51,478 nt of DNA from Oscillospiraceae bacterium (GCA_021769525.1 JAETSQ010000014.1:1-51478), one strand, 5' to 3'; numbered from the stretch's first letter, positions 35,517 through 45,312 are shown. The notes: generated by a model not told the origin, from the sequence alone. Made by a program: numbers and translations.

Positions 35517-36365
35517 ATGAAGCTGCCGGGACGGCCAAAAACCTTAAATCAGGTGGTTTCTCTGCCGGTGGGGAGCATCCTCCCCAGCCCCCACCAGCCC
35601 CGCCGGGACTTCAACCTGGAGGAGCTGGACATCCTGGCAAAGAGCATCGCCCAGAACGGACTCCTCTCCCCCATCACCGTCCGCAAGGACCCGGAGGGCG
35701 GGAACCGGTATTTCCTCATCGCCGGGGAGCGCAGGCTGCTGGCCTGCCGCCGCCTGGGGTACGAGGAAGTTCCCGCCATCGTCACCACCGCCCCGGAGGC
35801 CAACGCCGCCGTCCTCACCCTCATCGAGAACCTCCACCGCCAGGACCTCAACTGCTTCGAGGAGGCGGAGGGCATCTACGCCCTGATGAAGGAGAGCGGC
35901 CTGAGCCAGCAGAAGATCTGCGCCATGCTGGCCAAGCCCCAGCCCACCGTAGCCAACAAGCTCCGCCTGCTGCGGCTAGACCCCCAGGTGCGGCAGTTCC
36001 TCATCGACCACGGCATGGGGGAGCGGATCGCCCGGTCCCTGCTCTCCCTGGAGGGGACCGACCGCCAGCTCCGGGCCGCCCGGCACATCCTCCAAAACCA
36101 GATGAGCGCCCGCCAGGCGGAAGCCTACATAGCCACCCTCACCGGCCCCAAAAAAGGGAACCGCCGGGCCATGGGCTACCTGCGGGACCTGCGGATCCTC
36201 TTCACCCCGGTGGATAAGGCGGTGGAGGAGATCAAGCGCTGCGGCATCTCGGTGCAGGCCCAGACCACCGAGGAGAAGGATTTTGTCTGCTACACCATCC
36301 GGGTGCCCAAAAACGCCGATCCCCGGCGAGCCCAAACCGCGGAACAAGGGGCCGTCTCCGCCTGA
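35517..36365 (+). CDS. noc: Noc-like nucleoid occlusion / second ParB-family protein
   Basis: A 282-residue ParB-family protein and the second in this window. It has the CTPase motif FLIAGERRLLACRRLG, then TLIENLHRQDLNCFEEAEGI, a helix-turn-helix (SGLSQQKICAMLAKPQPTVAN) and a C-terminal dimer region. It lacks the N-terminal ParA-stimulating peptide of the true ParB at 14167. Its length, its location on the opposite side of oriC near jag, and its unlinked parA fit Noc, which binds its own sites and blocks division over DNA. No Noc-binding site is visible close by. ACAGGGAGGAAGACGG precedes the ATG. Confidence 0.82.
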   Translation: MKLPGRPKTLNQVVSLPVGSILPSPHQPRRDFNLEELDILAKSIAQNGLLSPITVRKDPEGGNRYFLIAGERRLLACRRLGYEEVPAIVTTAPEANAAVLTLIENLHRQDLNCFEEAEGIYALMKESGLSQQKICAMLAKPQPTVANKLRLLRLDPQVRQFLIDHGMGERIARSLLSLEGTDRQLRAARHILQNQMSARQAEAYIATLTGPKKGNRRAMGYLRDLRILFTPVDKAVEEIKRCGISVQAQTTEEKDFVCYTIRVPKNADPRRAQTAEQGAVSA

Positions 36366-36499
36366 ATCTTTGCATACCCTGCCCGTTTCCGGGGAGGGGG
36401 GCCGCCTCTTTCTCCCCTCCCCTTCTTTCCCGGCTGATGCGGTACGCCGACCCCCGGCGAGCCGTCAGCATAGATGCGCTTCCCATAGCTGACCCGAAG

Positions 36500-36535
36500 G
36501 GCCCTGCCGGTCTCCGGCGGGGCTCTTTGGGTTTT
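36500..36535 (+). terminator. Terminator downstream of the noc-like gene
   Basis: GCCCTGCCGG-TCT-CCGGCGGGGC followed by TCTTTGGGTTTT. The stretch between the noc-like stop and this hairpin contains no gene. Confidence 0.8.
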
Positions 36536-36602
36536 CCACAGGGCCGGGGATAAGGAGCAGGCGGCTCCGCCGAGGCGTTTTTCCAGCTTTATGGAAAAAG
36601 AC

Positions 36603-36631
36603 TTTTCATTCCGCCAAAAAGTTGCTATAAT
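36603..36631 (+). promoter_or_regulatory. Promoter of the aminotransferase-trpS pair
   Basis: TTTTCA (36603-36608), 17-base spacer, TATAAT (36626-36631). The leader then contains a hairpin with GGGGATC / GATCCCC arms (36643-36676) before the ribosome-binding site. No T-box features are evident. Confidence 0.6.
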
Positions 36632-36712
36632 AATATAGAAACGGGGATCTGCCGGAGGGATTCCGTCGGGATCCCCTGGAATATAGAACTACAGTGTGAA
36701 GCAGGTGTTATT

Positions 36713-37903
36713 ATGGAGCTGAAAATCTCGGACAGGATGGCAGCGATGCAGCCCTCCGCCATTCGGGAGATCTTTAAAAACATGGCCGACCCCACGGTGA
36801 TCCCCTTCGCCGGCGGGAACCCCTCCCCCGACGCCTTCCCCGTCAAGGAGCTGGAGAACATCGGCCGGATCATCTTTGAGAACAAGCCCATCGCGGCGCT
36901 GCAATATTCCGTCACCGAGGGCTATCCCCCCCTCCAGGAGGCCGCCCGGCAGTTCGCCAATAGGCGGGAGCCGGGGCTTTCCCATCCGGGGGACGGCATC
37001 ATCATCACCTCCGGGGCCCAGCAGGCCATCGAGCTGGCCGCCAAGTCCCTGGTGAACGAGGGAGACGTGATCCTCTGCGAGAACCCCTCCTTCATCGGCG
37101 CCCTCAACGCCTTCCGCACCTGCCGGGCTAATCTGGTGGGGGTGGATGTGGAGGAGGACGGTATCTCGGTGGAGAAGCTGGAGGAGGCCATCCGGAAAAA
37201 CCCGCGGGCCCGGATGCTGTACCTCATCCCCAATTTCCAGAACCCCACCGGCGTCACCCTCTCTTTGGAGAAACGCCAAGCGGTGTATGACCTTTGCAAG
37301 CGGGCCGGGATCGTCATCCTGGAGGACAACCCCTACGGGGACCTGCGCTTCTCCGGCAGCCACGTCCCCGCCATCAAGACCATGGATACCGAGGGCATCG
37401 TCTGCTACTGCGGCACCTTCTCCAAGATCATCGCCCCCGCCCTGCGGGTGGGCTACGCCATCGGTCCCCAGCAGCTCCTCACCAAGATGGTGGTGGCCAA
37501 ACAGTGCGGGGATGTCCACACCGCCATGCTCAGTCAGCTGCTCTGCTGCGATTTCCTCCAGTCCTGCAACGTGGCCGGCCACCTGAAGACCCTGCAGAAG
37601 CTCTACCGCACCAAATGCGGCCTGATGGTCCAGGCCCTGCGGCAGCACATGGAGCGGGCCGCTTTCGTCCAGCCGGAGGGGGGCTTCTTCCTCTGGTGCA
37701 CCCTGCCGGAGCAGGTGGACCTGATGACCTTTGTCCGGGCCGCCGGGGAGGCCAAGGTGGCCGTGGTCCCCGGTACCACCTTCCTGCCGGATCCCGGCGC
37801 CCCCTGTTCGGCGGTGCGCCTCAACTTCTCCGCCCCCACGAGTGAACAGATCGTCACCGGCGTCGAGCGCCTGGGCAGAGTCCTGGACCGCCTCTGCCGC
37901 TGA
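36713..37903 (+). CDS. PLP-dependent aminotransferase, class I/II (2-aminoadipate transaminase-like)
   Basis: A 396-residue fold-type I aminotransferase. IPFAGGNPSPDAFPVKEL and LQYSVTEGYPPLQEAARQF are typical of the LysN/2-aminoadipate/MocR-related group. NFQNPTGVTLSLEKR and LEDNPYGDLRFSG contain cofactor-contacting residues, and CGTFSKIIAPALRVGY contains the Schiff-base lysine. It lacks the GntR DNA-binding domain of MocR regulators, so it is an enzyme. The amino donor cannot be told; 2-aminoadipate, branched-chain or aromatic substrates are possible. It precedes trpS by 28 bases in a likely two-gene operon. Confidence 0.9.
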   Translation: MELKISDRMAAMQPSAIREIFKNMADPTVIPFAGGNPSPDAFPVKELENIGRIIFENKPIAALQYSVTEGYPPLQEAARQFANRREPGLSHPGDGIIITSGAQQAIELAAKSLVNEGDVILCENPSFIGALNAFRTCRANLVGVDVEEDGISVEKLEEAIRKNPRARMLYLIPNFQNPTGVTLSLEKRQAVYDLCKRAGIVILEDNPYGDLRFSGSHVPAIKTMDTEGIVCYCGTFSKIIAPALRVGYAIGPQQLLTKMVVAKQCGDVHTAMLSQLLCCDFLQSCNVAGHLKTLQKLYRTKCGLMVQALRQHMERAAFVQPEGGFFLWCTLPEQVDLMTFVRAAGEAKVAVVPGTTFLPDPGAPCSAVRLNFSAPTSEQIVTGVERLGRVLDRLCR

Positions 37904-37931
37904 CCCGAAAAAGATAAGGAGGTATCCTCTC

Positions 37932-38960
37932 ATGGCAGAAACACCGGCGGCTCCCCAGGGGGAGCGCAAAAAGATCATCTTCTCCGGCATCCAGCCCACC
38001 GGGGTCTTCACCCTGGGCAATTACATCGGGGCTATCCGCCACTGGGGGCCCCTCCAGGAGGAGTACCGCTGCATCTACTGCGTGGTGGACCTCCACGCCA
38101 TCACCGTCCGCCAGGACCCCGCCGCCCTGCGGCGGCGCACCCTGGAGGCCTATGCCCTGCTGATGGCCTGCGGCCTGGACCCGGAAAAGAGCATCCTCTT
38201 CATCCAGAGCCATAACCCTCACCACAACCAGTGCGCCTGGGCCCTCAGCTGCTCTACCCAGTTTGGGGAGCTGAGCCGCATGACCCAGTTTAAGGATAAG
38301 GCCGCCCGGTACGCCGATAACATCAACGCCGGGCTCTTTACCTACCCCGTCCTGATGGCCGCGGACATCCTCCTGTACCAGACCGATCTGGTGCCGGTGG
38401 GGGAGGACCAGCGGCAGCACGTGGAGCTGACGCGGGACATCGCCGGGCGGTTCAACGGCGCCTTCGGAACCACCTTCACCATGCCGGAGGCCCTCATCTC
38501 CCGGAGCGAGGAAGGAGCCCGGATCATGTCCCTCCAGGACCCCACCCGCAAGATGTCCAAATCCGACCCCAACCCCAAGGGCTTCGTCTCCATCCTGGAC
38601 GAGCCCTCGGTAATTATGAAGAAGTTCCGGGGCGCCGTCACCGACAGCGAGGCACAGGTGGCCTACGCCCCCGGCAAGGACGGCATCAATAACCTCATGC
38701 GCATCTACTCCGTCTTTACCGGCAGGGACCTCCCTGCTATCCAGGAGGAATTTGCCGGGAAGGGCTACGGGGACTTTAAGAGCGCGGTGGGAGAGGCGGT
38801 CGTCCAGGGCCTGGCCCCCATCCAGAACCGCTATAAGGAGCTGATGGAGGACAAGGCCTACCTGGAACGCTGCTACCAGGAAGGGGCGCAGAAGGCCATG
38901 TCCGTCAGCGGCCGCACCCTGGAGAAGGTTTATAAACGGCTGGGCTTTCTCCACAAATAA
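37932..38960 (+). CDS. trpS: Tryptophanyl-tRNA synthetase
   Basis: A 342-residue class Ic synthetase. The HIGH-type signature is IQPTGVFTLGNYIGA near residue 20, with Val-Phe-Thr replacing the usual x-x-His. KMSKSDPNP is the KMSKS loop. DILLYQTDLVPVGEDQRQH binds tryptophan and is family-specific. ATG at 37932 follows AAGGAGGTATCCTCTC. The N-terminus has about 12 extra residues (AETPAAPQGERK). The gene ends in a strong terminator. Confidence 0.96.
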   Translation: MAETPAAPQGERKKIIFSGIQPTGVFTLGNYIGAIRHWGPLQEEYRCIYCVVDLHAITVRQDPAALRRRTLEAYALLMACGLDPEKSILFIQSHNPHHNQCAWALSCSTQFGELSRMTQFKDKAARYADNINAGLFTYPVLMAADILLYQTDLVPVGEDQRQHVELTRDIAGRFNGAFGTTFTMPEALISRSEEGARIMSLQDPTRKMSKSDPNPKGFVSILDEPSVIMKKFRGAVTDSEAQVAYAPGKDGINNLMRIYSVFTGRDLPAIQEEFAGKGYGDFKSAVGEAVVQGLAPIQNRYKELMEDKAYLERCYQEGAQKAMSVSGRTLEKVYKRLGFLHK

Positions 38961-38978
38961 AGAACCAAGAGCGGAAAA

Positions 38979-39025
38979 GATCCCCCCGGACCTTGTAAAA
39001 GTCCAGGGGGATCGCTTTCGTTTTT
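38979..39025 (+). terminator. trpS terminator
   Basis: GATCCCCCCGGAC (38979-38991) / GTCCAGGGGGATC (39001-39013), then GCTTTCGTTTTT. Confidence 0.93.
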
Positions 39026-39026
39026 G

Positions 39027-39093
39027 CCAATTTGGGGCGTTACCCCAAACCCCACTTCTTTTTCTTCTTGTAAAAGAAGAAAAAGAAGAATTA
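39027..39093. repeat. AT/GC hairpin repeat downstream of trpS
   Basis: GC hairpin AATTTGGGG-CGTTA-CCCCAAAC, AT palindrome with TTGTAAAAG centre. The GCAAAAAGAA tail is missing, so the repeat is truncated on that side. Confidence 0.88.
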
Positions 39094-39117
39094 CATTTCG
39101 CCTATCCGGCGGGAGGA

Positions 39118-39256
39118 AACCCCTCAGACATTTCCCTTCGGGAAATGTCAGCTCCCCTTTCAGGGGAGCCTTTGGCAAAGGGGATAACGTTGCGCTCTGC
39201 CAAGGCCTCCCCTGAAAGGGGAGGATGTCGCCGCAGGCGACAGGAGGGGTTCTCCT
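39118..39256. repeat. GC hairpin repeat family C, copy 4
   Basis: AACCCCTC...GAGGGGTT outer arms, ACATTTCCC/GGGAAATGT, two CTCCCCTTTCAGGGGAG hairpins and GTCGCCGCAGGCGAC. The order of parts is inverted relative to copy 1 at 14020. Confidence 0.85.
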
Positions 39257-39354
39257 AAGTCGCGCCGAGGAAGGTGGCATTTCCTGCTAGGGAATAAGGG
39301 TTAAAAACGAGACCCAGTGCCCCCAAAGCAGAGCGAGACAGCGGAGGCCTCCGT

Positions 39355-39714
39355 TCAGCGCAGGTTTTTTCCGGGAACCGTATGGGACTCCTCCTCCCTC
39401 CGGGAAGGCTCCTGGGATTCCCAGAAGGTGATAAAGTCCCGGAAAAGCCGCTGGGAGGAGGGGGACATGGTTCGGGGAAGGTAGAGGACCCCCTCCTCCC
39501 GGTCGTAGGGGAGGGGCTGGTCGATGAGACCCATGAGATAATCGGCAGAGACGTTAAAATACCGGGCGATGCGCACCTTGATCTCGTCGTTGGGCTCGCT
39601 GCGGTCCTTCTCGTAGGAGGAGATGGTGTAGTGGGAAAGGTTCAGCCTGCTGCCAAGCTCCTTTTGGGAGATGCCCTCCCGGCGGCGCAGATAGGTCAGT
39701 CGTTCGCCAAGCAT
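39355..39714 (-). CDS. XRE-family helix-turn-helix transcriptional regulator
   Basis: A 119-residue protein whose first about 65 residues form a Cro/C1-type HTH (LTYLRRREGISQKELGSRLN, then LSHYTISSYEKDRSEPN and FNVSADYLMGL). The last 50 residues are a variable effector or dimerisation tail. ATG at 39714 follows AAAGGAGCGG. It lies 45 bases downstream of the EpsG-like gene on the same strand, so the two may be co-transcribed. Target genes are unknown. Confidence 0.9.
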   Translation of the reverse strand: MLGERLTYLRRREGISQKELGSRLNLSHYTISSYEKDRSEPNDEIKVRIARYFNVSADYLMGLIDQPLPYDREEGVLYLPRTMSPSSQRLFRDFITFWESQEPSRREEESHTVPGKNLR

Positions 39715-39759
39715 AGGGATCCGCTCCTTTCCTTTGGGTGTGTGTCGCCGGTCGGTGTA

Positions 39760-40926
39760 TCACATCAGGGTATAGGGGACGATGTTCAGGCGGTTGGCGG
39801 CCAGGATCCACACCATGTACAGCAGTCCGAAGAAGAGGATAAAGCCGATGGAAGCGTAGTACATGGCCCGCTTGTCCTTTAGCTGCGCCCGCAGCTCCCC
39901 GTACCGCTTTTTGCTCCCGGTGCCGGCCTGGACCGCCTTCCGCAGGCTGTTCAGCTCCTGCTGCTGCTGGGGGGAGATGGCAAGGCAGCGGTTGATCTCC
40001 GGCAGCAGCAGCATCGAAACCGGCAGCAGCACCAGGGCGAACCGCTGGAAGATGAAGTGCTTCAGCGTCATCAGGAAAAGACAGCCGCAGTAGAGGGCCA
40101 GGTTGATGAGGGGCAGATTCTTGGAGTCCCGCTCCAGCAGGGGCTTCTGCATCAGCACCGATACCAGGGCGAAGACCGTGGGGATGACGGCGGTGGGAAT
40201 ATCCCGCCCCAGCATATAGTAGCTTCCCACCTGGTACTGCTGGTATACATACCGGGTGATGAAGGAGAGGACCGGCTCCGAGAAGAGGAAATAGAGGACC
40301 AGGCAGACCCCGTAGAAGGTGTAGGTGCGCCAGTCCAGAGCCAGCTGGGCCAGGAAGTAGACCGGTATCCAGATGAGCATACTCTTGTGGAAGGTGGCGC
40401 TGAGGAGGACGATGAGCAGATAGGGGACGAACCGCTTGTTCTGGAGGTGCGGCAGGGCGAACATAAAGATGGCGATGGCGATCTGGTGCCGGATGGTGCA
40501 GAGGGTGTAGCCGAAGAAGCCGAAGGAGATAAAAATATAGATGCTGAGCCACACCGAAGGGGAGTATCGGTAAAGGAAAACGGCGTTGAGCACGAGGCAC
40601 ACCAGGGCGACCGCGACGGCGTACACCACCTGGGAGGACCCGAAAAGGGAGATGACATATTCCAGGAGACTGTAGCCGATCTCGGTGCGGTAGCCGTTTG
40701 CCGGACTGAAGACAAAGGGCAGGCCGCCCTCGCAGACCTGGTGGAAATGGTCCAGGTACATCTGGTAGTCCACCCCCACCGTAGCCGCCCGCGGTACGGA
40801 AAGGGCAAACATAGCGATGCCGGTGATGACCAAAAAGATGAGGTCATTGCGGCGGGAAGGATGCAGCTCACAAAGGAAAAAGCCCAGCGCCGCTGTAGCC
40901 AGCGCCAGGATCAGATAAGGGGCCAT
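39760..40926 (-). CDS. EpsG-like multi-spanning membrane protein
   Basis: A 388-residue membrane protein with about ten hydrophobic segments in the EpsG family, Wzy-like proteins linked to exopolysaccharide polymerisation. Typical features are ATVGVDYQMYLDHF early in the protein, EIGYSLLEYVISLFG, and the central TIRHQIAIAIFMFALPHL...SATFHKSMLIWIP block. A cytoplasmic Gln/Lys-rich segment (QQQQELNSLRK) precedes the last helix. No other polysaccharide genes are nearby, so it is an orphan. The start is uncertain between ATG 40926 and TTG 40935; AAAGG lies upstream of both. Confidence 0.82.
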   Translation of the reverse strand: MAPYLILALATAALGFFLCELHPSRRNDLIFLVITGIAMFALSVPRAATVGVDYQMYLDHFHQVCEGGLPFVFSPANGYRTEIGYSLLEYVISLFGSSQVVYAVAVALVCLVLNAVFLYRYSPSVWLSIYIFISFGFFGYTLCTIRHQIAIAIFMFALPHLQNKRFVPYLLIVLLSATFHKSMLIWIPVYFLAQLALDWRTYTFYGVCLVLYFLFSEPVLSFITRYVYQQYQVGSYYMLGRDIPTAVIPTVFALVSVLMQKPLLERDSKNLPLINLALYCGCLFLMTLKHFIFQRFALVLLPVSMLLLPEINRCLAISPQQQQELNSLRKAVQAGTGSKKRYGELRAQLKDKRAMYYASIGFILFFGLLYMVWILAANRLNIVPYTLM

Positions 40927-40935
40927 ATGCTCCAA

Positions 40936-41150
40936 CGCCTTTCTGTTTGGAATGGGGCGGCCGCCTCCGGAAAAACCGCCAGCCGCCCATGAATATCCTT
41001 ATTATAGGCGATTCGCGGACAGGATGCAAGGAATTTTTTAAGAAGGGAGTGTTAAGGGGTTTAAGCCAATCTGGGCTGCCGCCCAGCCCTGCCTTCTTTT
41101 TCTTTTCACGAGAAAAGAAAAAGAAGCAAAAAGAAAAGCGGCCAAAGTTT
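40936..41150. repeat. Spacer with AT/GC hairpin repeat
   Basis: 41065-41150: GC hairpin CTGGGCTGCCGCCCAG, AT palindrome (TTTTCACGAGAAAA centre), tail GCAAAAAGAAAAGCGGCCAA. The part to the left is AT-rich leader for the EpsG-like gene. Confidence 0.85.
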
Positions 41151-41263
41151 TGCGACAAGCAGGTTTTTTCACAAAAGGTGGCCGAAGGCCCGCAAAATAT
41201 ACGGTGGCATATTTTGTGCGTACCGACCTAGGGAAAACCCCCTTCGCCATCCCCTTTAAGCTC

Positions 41264-41386
41264 CTAAAACCTCCACCCCCAGGGGAAGGGAAGGAAGCTC
41301 CCCTCCCAGGGGGGACAGGCGAGGGCGGCAAGGAGGAGCAGAATGCCGGCGAGGAAGAGCTTTGCCGCCTCCGGTTCCTTTTTCAA
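41264..41386 (-). CDS. Small membrane protein of 40 residues
   Basis: TTG at 41386 follows AAAGGAGGTGGATGCG, an excellent ribosome-binding site. The 40-residue product starts KKEPEAAKLF, continues with one hydrophobic helix (LAGILLLLAALAC) and ends in an aromatic/Pro-rich tail (PPWEGSFLPFPWGWRF). A perfect consensus sigma-A promoter lies just upstream on the same strand, so expression is likely. It is divergent from a small XRE regulator. Small single-helix proteins beside an HTH gene can be toxins, membrane regulators or signalling peptides; which applies here is unknown. Confidence 0.7.
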   Translation of the reverse strand: MKKEPEAAKLFLAGILLLLAALACPPWEGSFLPFPWGWRF

Positions 41387-41419
41387 CGCATCCACCTCCT
41401 TTGGGGTTTAGTTTTATCC

Positions 41420-41448
41420 ATTATATACCGAGGTGCGGAATATGTCAA
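41420..41448 (-). promoter_or_regulatory. Consensus promoter of the small membrane protein
   Basis: Minus strand TTGACA (41443-41448), exactly 17 bases, TATAAT (41420-41425). Both hexamers match consensus perfectly. Confidence 0.92.
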
Positions 41449-41495
41449 TAAAACTATACAAATATTGATAATGAATGAACAGCCTGTGTAGGGTA

Positions 41496-41511
41496 TCCTT
41501 ATTAGTAAGGA
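41496..41511. promoter_or_regulatory. Inverted repeat overlapping the XRE ribosome-binding site
   Basis: TCCTTA-TTAG-TAAGGA. The right arm is part of the Shine-Dalgarno sequence of the XRE gene at 41523, so it could be an operator for that protein or an RNA hairpin hiding the site. Confidence 0.5.
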
Positions 41512-41522
41512 AGTGATGCACC

Positions 41523-41816
41523 ATGACGGCGGCGGATAAGATCAAGGAACTGCGGCAGAGCTTTGGCATTTCTCAGGCCCAGCTGGCCAAGCGGCTGGGG
41601 GTCACCCGCTCCAGCGTCAACGCCTGGGAGATGGGGATCTCCACCCCCACCACCCAGTACATCGTGGATATGGCCCACCTCTTCCACATCTCCACCGACT
41701 GCCTGCTGGGGGTGGAGGAGGGGCCCGCCCTCTCCCTGCGGGGCCTCACCGAGGAGGAGAAGCGGCTGCTGTACGGGATGCTGGACTATATGCACAAGGG
41801 AAAGGCGCGGGAGTAG
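41523..41816 (+). CDS. Small XRE-family transcriptional regulator
   Basis: A 97-residue protein with an N-terminal Cro/C1-type HTH: IKELRQSFGISQAQLAKRLG, then VTRSSVNAWEMGISTPTTQY and FHISTDCLLGV. A short tail (about 70-97) follows. TAAGGAAGTG precedes the ATG. It is divergent from the 40-residue membrane protein, and both promoter regions share a 136-base spacer, so it probably regulates that gene. It ends against a bidirectional terminator shared with gap. Confidence 0.92.
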   Translation: MTAADKIKELRQSFGISQAQLAKRLGVTRSSVNAWEMGISTPTTQYIVDMAHLFHISTDCLLGVEEGPALSLRGLTEEEKRLLYGMLDYMHKGKARE

Positions 41817-41820
41817 ATGA

Positions 41821-41862
41821 AAAAAGCCCCCCTCCGGAAAATCCGGAAGGGGGCCGCCGCTT
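41821..41862. terminator. Bidirectional terminator between the XRE regulator and gap
   Basis: AAAAAA, then GCCCCCCTCCGGA (41827-41839) / TCCGGAAGGGGGC (41843-41855). Strong in the gap direction (T6 on the minus strand) and weaker rightward (CTTTTATC). Confidence 0.93.
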
Positions 41863-41869
41863 TTATCGC

Positions 41870-43369
<1,500 letters not shown>

Positions 43370-44557
43370 ATGGAAAAGAAACGCGGGAGACCGCGCAAGG
43401 TATCCCCGGCGGACCGGGAAACGCTCATCGGGCAGTTTCAGGAAGCCTGTCTTCCGGTGTTCCTGGTGGACCGCAAGCTGGAGGTGCTTTACGCAAACCG
43501 CTACGCCCAGGAGAGCTTCCGCTCCATGGGGCTGCCGGACGGCCTGCTGGCCGTGCTGCCGGCGGATTCGGTGGAGGAGTGCATCCGCCGCACCGGGGAG
43601 GGGGAAAGTTTCCGGATGGACCTGCCCCTGGTCCGGGCGACCCGGATCTCCCTGGCCTTTTCCCCCATCCGGGAGCGGGACGGGGAGATCACCGGGGCGC
43701 TGGTGATGGGGACCTTCACCGAGGACCGGGAGCTGACCGGGCTGGAGATCGCCGCCGCCGGAGGGGCCGCGGCCCTTTCCAGGGCGCTGCGCCAGCCCTT
43801 GTATGAGATATTCGGCACCCTCTCCACCATCGGCCGCAGGATGCTGGCCAACGGGGACCTGGCCGATGAGGACAAGGAGTACACAAAGTACATCGAGACC
43901 ATCAACGAGGCCGCCTACCAGATCCTGCGCAACAACGATAATCTCACCGCCTACCTGGGGGCCTGCTCCGATTACCACCCGGAAAAAGAGGTGGTGAACT
44001 TCTGGGCCCGGATGGCGGAGCTTTTGGACGCCTGCGCCATCGCCCTCCACAACAACGTCACCCCCTTCTCCTTCCGGCTCCCGGAAAGCGACGTCCGGGT
44101 GCGCTGCCGCTTCCGGGAGATCGAAGAGGCGCTGATGAACCTCATCAGCAACGCCTATGGCAGCGCCCGCTCCCAGAACCAGGTGACGGTCATCGGCCGG
44201 GACACCCCGGAAGGGGTGGTGGTGGAGGTGACGGACCACGGCCGGGGCATCCCCCCGGAGGAGCAGGAGCGGGTCTTTTCCCCCTTCTATTCGCGGGGAG
44301 AAAAGGGGGAGTCCTTTGCCGGGATGGGGCTGGGGATGACGGTGGCCCGGCAGAAGATCTGCGGCAATGGCGGGACCCTGGTGATGAACAGCGTCCCCGG
44401 CGAGGGGACCACGGTGGCCTTCACCCTGCCGGTGTGCGACGAGCCTCTCACCCCCCGCCTGGCGATGGAGAGCGGCTCCGCCCCCTACCTCCAGAGCCGC
44501 TATTCCTCTGTTTATGTGGGGCTCTGCGGCCAGGTGACCCTCCCCCCCCAGTATTGA
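43370..44557 (+). CDS. PAS/HATPase sensor kinase-like protein without the phospho-accepting histidine
   Basis: A 395-residue cytosolic protein. Residues 1-11 (MEKKRGRPRKV) contain an AT-hook core, RGRPRK, suggesting DNA binding. A PAS-like domain follows (about 18-120, ACLPVFLVDRKLEVLYANR). In the dimer helix, LSRALRQPLYEIFGTL aligns with the SHELRTPL H-box, but the histidine is Arg138. The HATPase domain is complete: N box EIEEALMNLISNAYGSA, G1 DHGRGIP, G2 GMGLGMTVARQ. It may be a pseudokinase or act in dimers with another kinase. No response regulator is adjacent. GAAAGGAGACGCG precedes the ATG. Confidence 0.88.
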   Translation: MEKKRGRPRKVSPADRETLIGQFQEACLPVFLVDRKLEVLYANRYAQESFRSMGLPDGLLAVLPADSVEECIRRTGEGESFRMDLPLVRATRISLAFSPIRERDGEITGALVMGTFTEDRELTGLEIAAAGGAAALSRALRQPLYEIFGTLSTIGRRMLANGDLADEDKEYTKYIETINEAAYQILRNNDNLTAYLGACSDYHPEKEVVNFWARMAELLDACAIALHNNVTPFSFRLPESDVRVRCRFREIEEALMNLISNAYGSARSQNQVTVIGRDTPEGVVVEVTDHGRGIPPEEQERVFSPFYSRGEKGESFAGMGLGMTVARQKICGNGGTLVMNSVPGEGTTVAFTLPVCDEPLTPRLAMESGSAPYLQSRYSSVYVGLCGQVTLPPQY

Positions 44558-44567
44558 GGTTTTTCTC

Positions 44568-44700
44568 TATCTTCTTTTTCTCACTCGTGAGAAAAAGAAG
44601 CAAAAAGAACGACCGGACTTCGTCCGGTTTTCGCCCTACACGGCCTTCGGCCTTACCTTGGCAGAAGGCGCAAGTGAGTGCCTGGAGACTTAGGTGGTAG
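44568..44700 (-). repeat. Composite repeat module A plus AT hairpin, copy 6 (inverted)
   Basis: AT palindrome 44571-44600 just past the kinase-like gene, tail GCAAAAAGAACGACC, CCGGACTTCGTCCGG hairpin, then a shortened GGCCTTCGGCC hairpin and GCCTGGAGACTTAGGTGG. Confidence 0.92.
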
Positions 44701-45112
44701 GGTGGCGGCGAAGCCGCCGCATTTGCCGCGAAGCGGCTAAGCCGACCGTAAGGGAGGCATCCGAAAACCGGCCACCGAGCCGGCGGGCGCGGCCAAATTG
44801 CCACCGCTTTGGCGGGAAGCAGTTTCTTTCCCTTCCCGCACGCCAGCCGCAAGCTAACATTCGGGATACCAACGTCGGCTTTCGTTGATACCGCCTTTTC
44901 CTGGTGCCGCTGCTTTGCGCCAGTGAAGGCGGCGGCTCGTGGGTCCAAAGCGCAGCGCCCGACGCCTGTGTGCCGGGGGGATTCTCAAGGGGGGACCCCT
45001 TGAGCTGTTCTTTGCCTACTTTCTGCCAGTGCAGAAAGTAGGTCCCCGCCGGATAGGCGAAGGTTGTTAGCGCAGTCAAAAAGCAAAACTTAGGAGCGAG
45101 GCCCCGCGGGGA
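44701..45112. repeat. GC-rich repeat block D, copy 2
   Basis: No gene. Shares AGGGAGGCATCCGAAAACCG, GCCACCGAGCCGGCGGGCGC and GATAGGCGAAGGTTGTTAGC-like segments with 16712-17060, but carries an extra central part (44820-45040) absent there. Includes hairpin CTACTTTCTGCCAGTGCAGA/AAGTAG. Confidence 0.7.
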
Positions 45113-45312
45113 GAACCCCTCTGTCTCGCTTCGCTCGACACCTCCCCTTTCAGGGGAGGCCCTGGCGGGGGCGACAGGCTGGAGGCTCCCTCCCAGAGGG
45201 AGCTGTCAGTCGCAGGCTGATTGAGGGAGTTTCGACAAAGGCCTAGCACCTAAAACTCCCTCCGTCTCGCTTTGCTCGACACCTCCCTCGGCGAGGGAGG
45301 CTTGGCCCTGCG
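45113..45312. repeat. GC hairpin repeat family C, copy 5
   Basis: Three adjoining units: AACCCCTC with TCTCGCTTCGCTCGA and CTCCCCTTTCAGGGGAG; CTCCCAGAGGGAGCTGTCAG; and AACTCCCTC with CTCCCTCGGCGAGGGAG. Confidence 0.85.

Noticed and set aside
36689-38020. Minus-strand frame of 443 codons opposite the aminotransferase
   Set aside because: Shadow of the aminotransferase gene; no recognisable domain and no ribosome-binding site.
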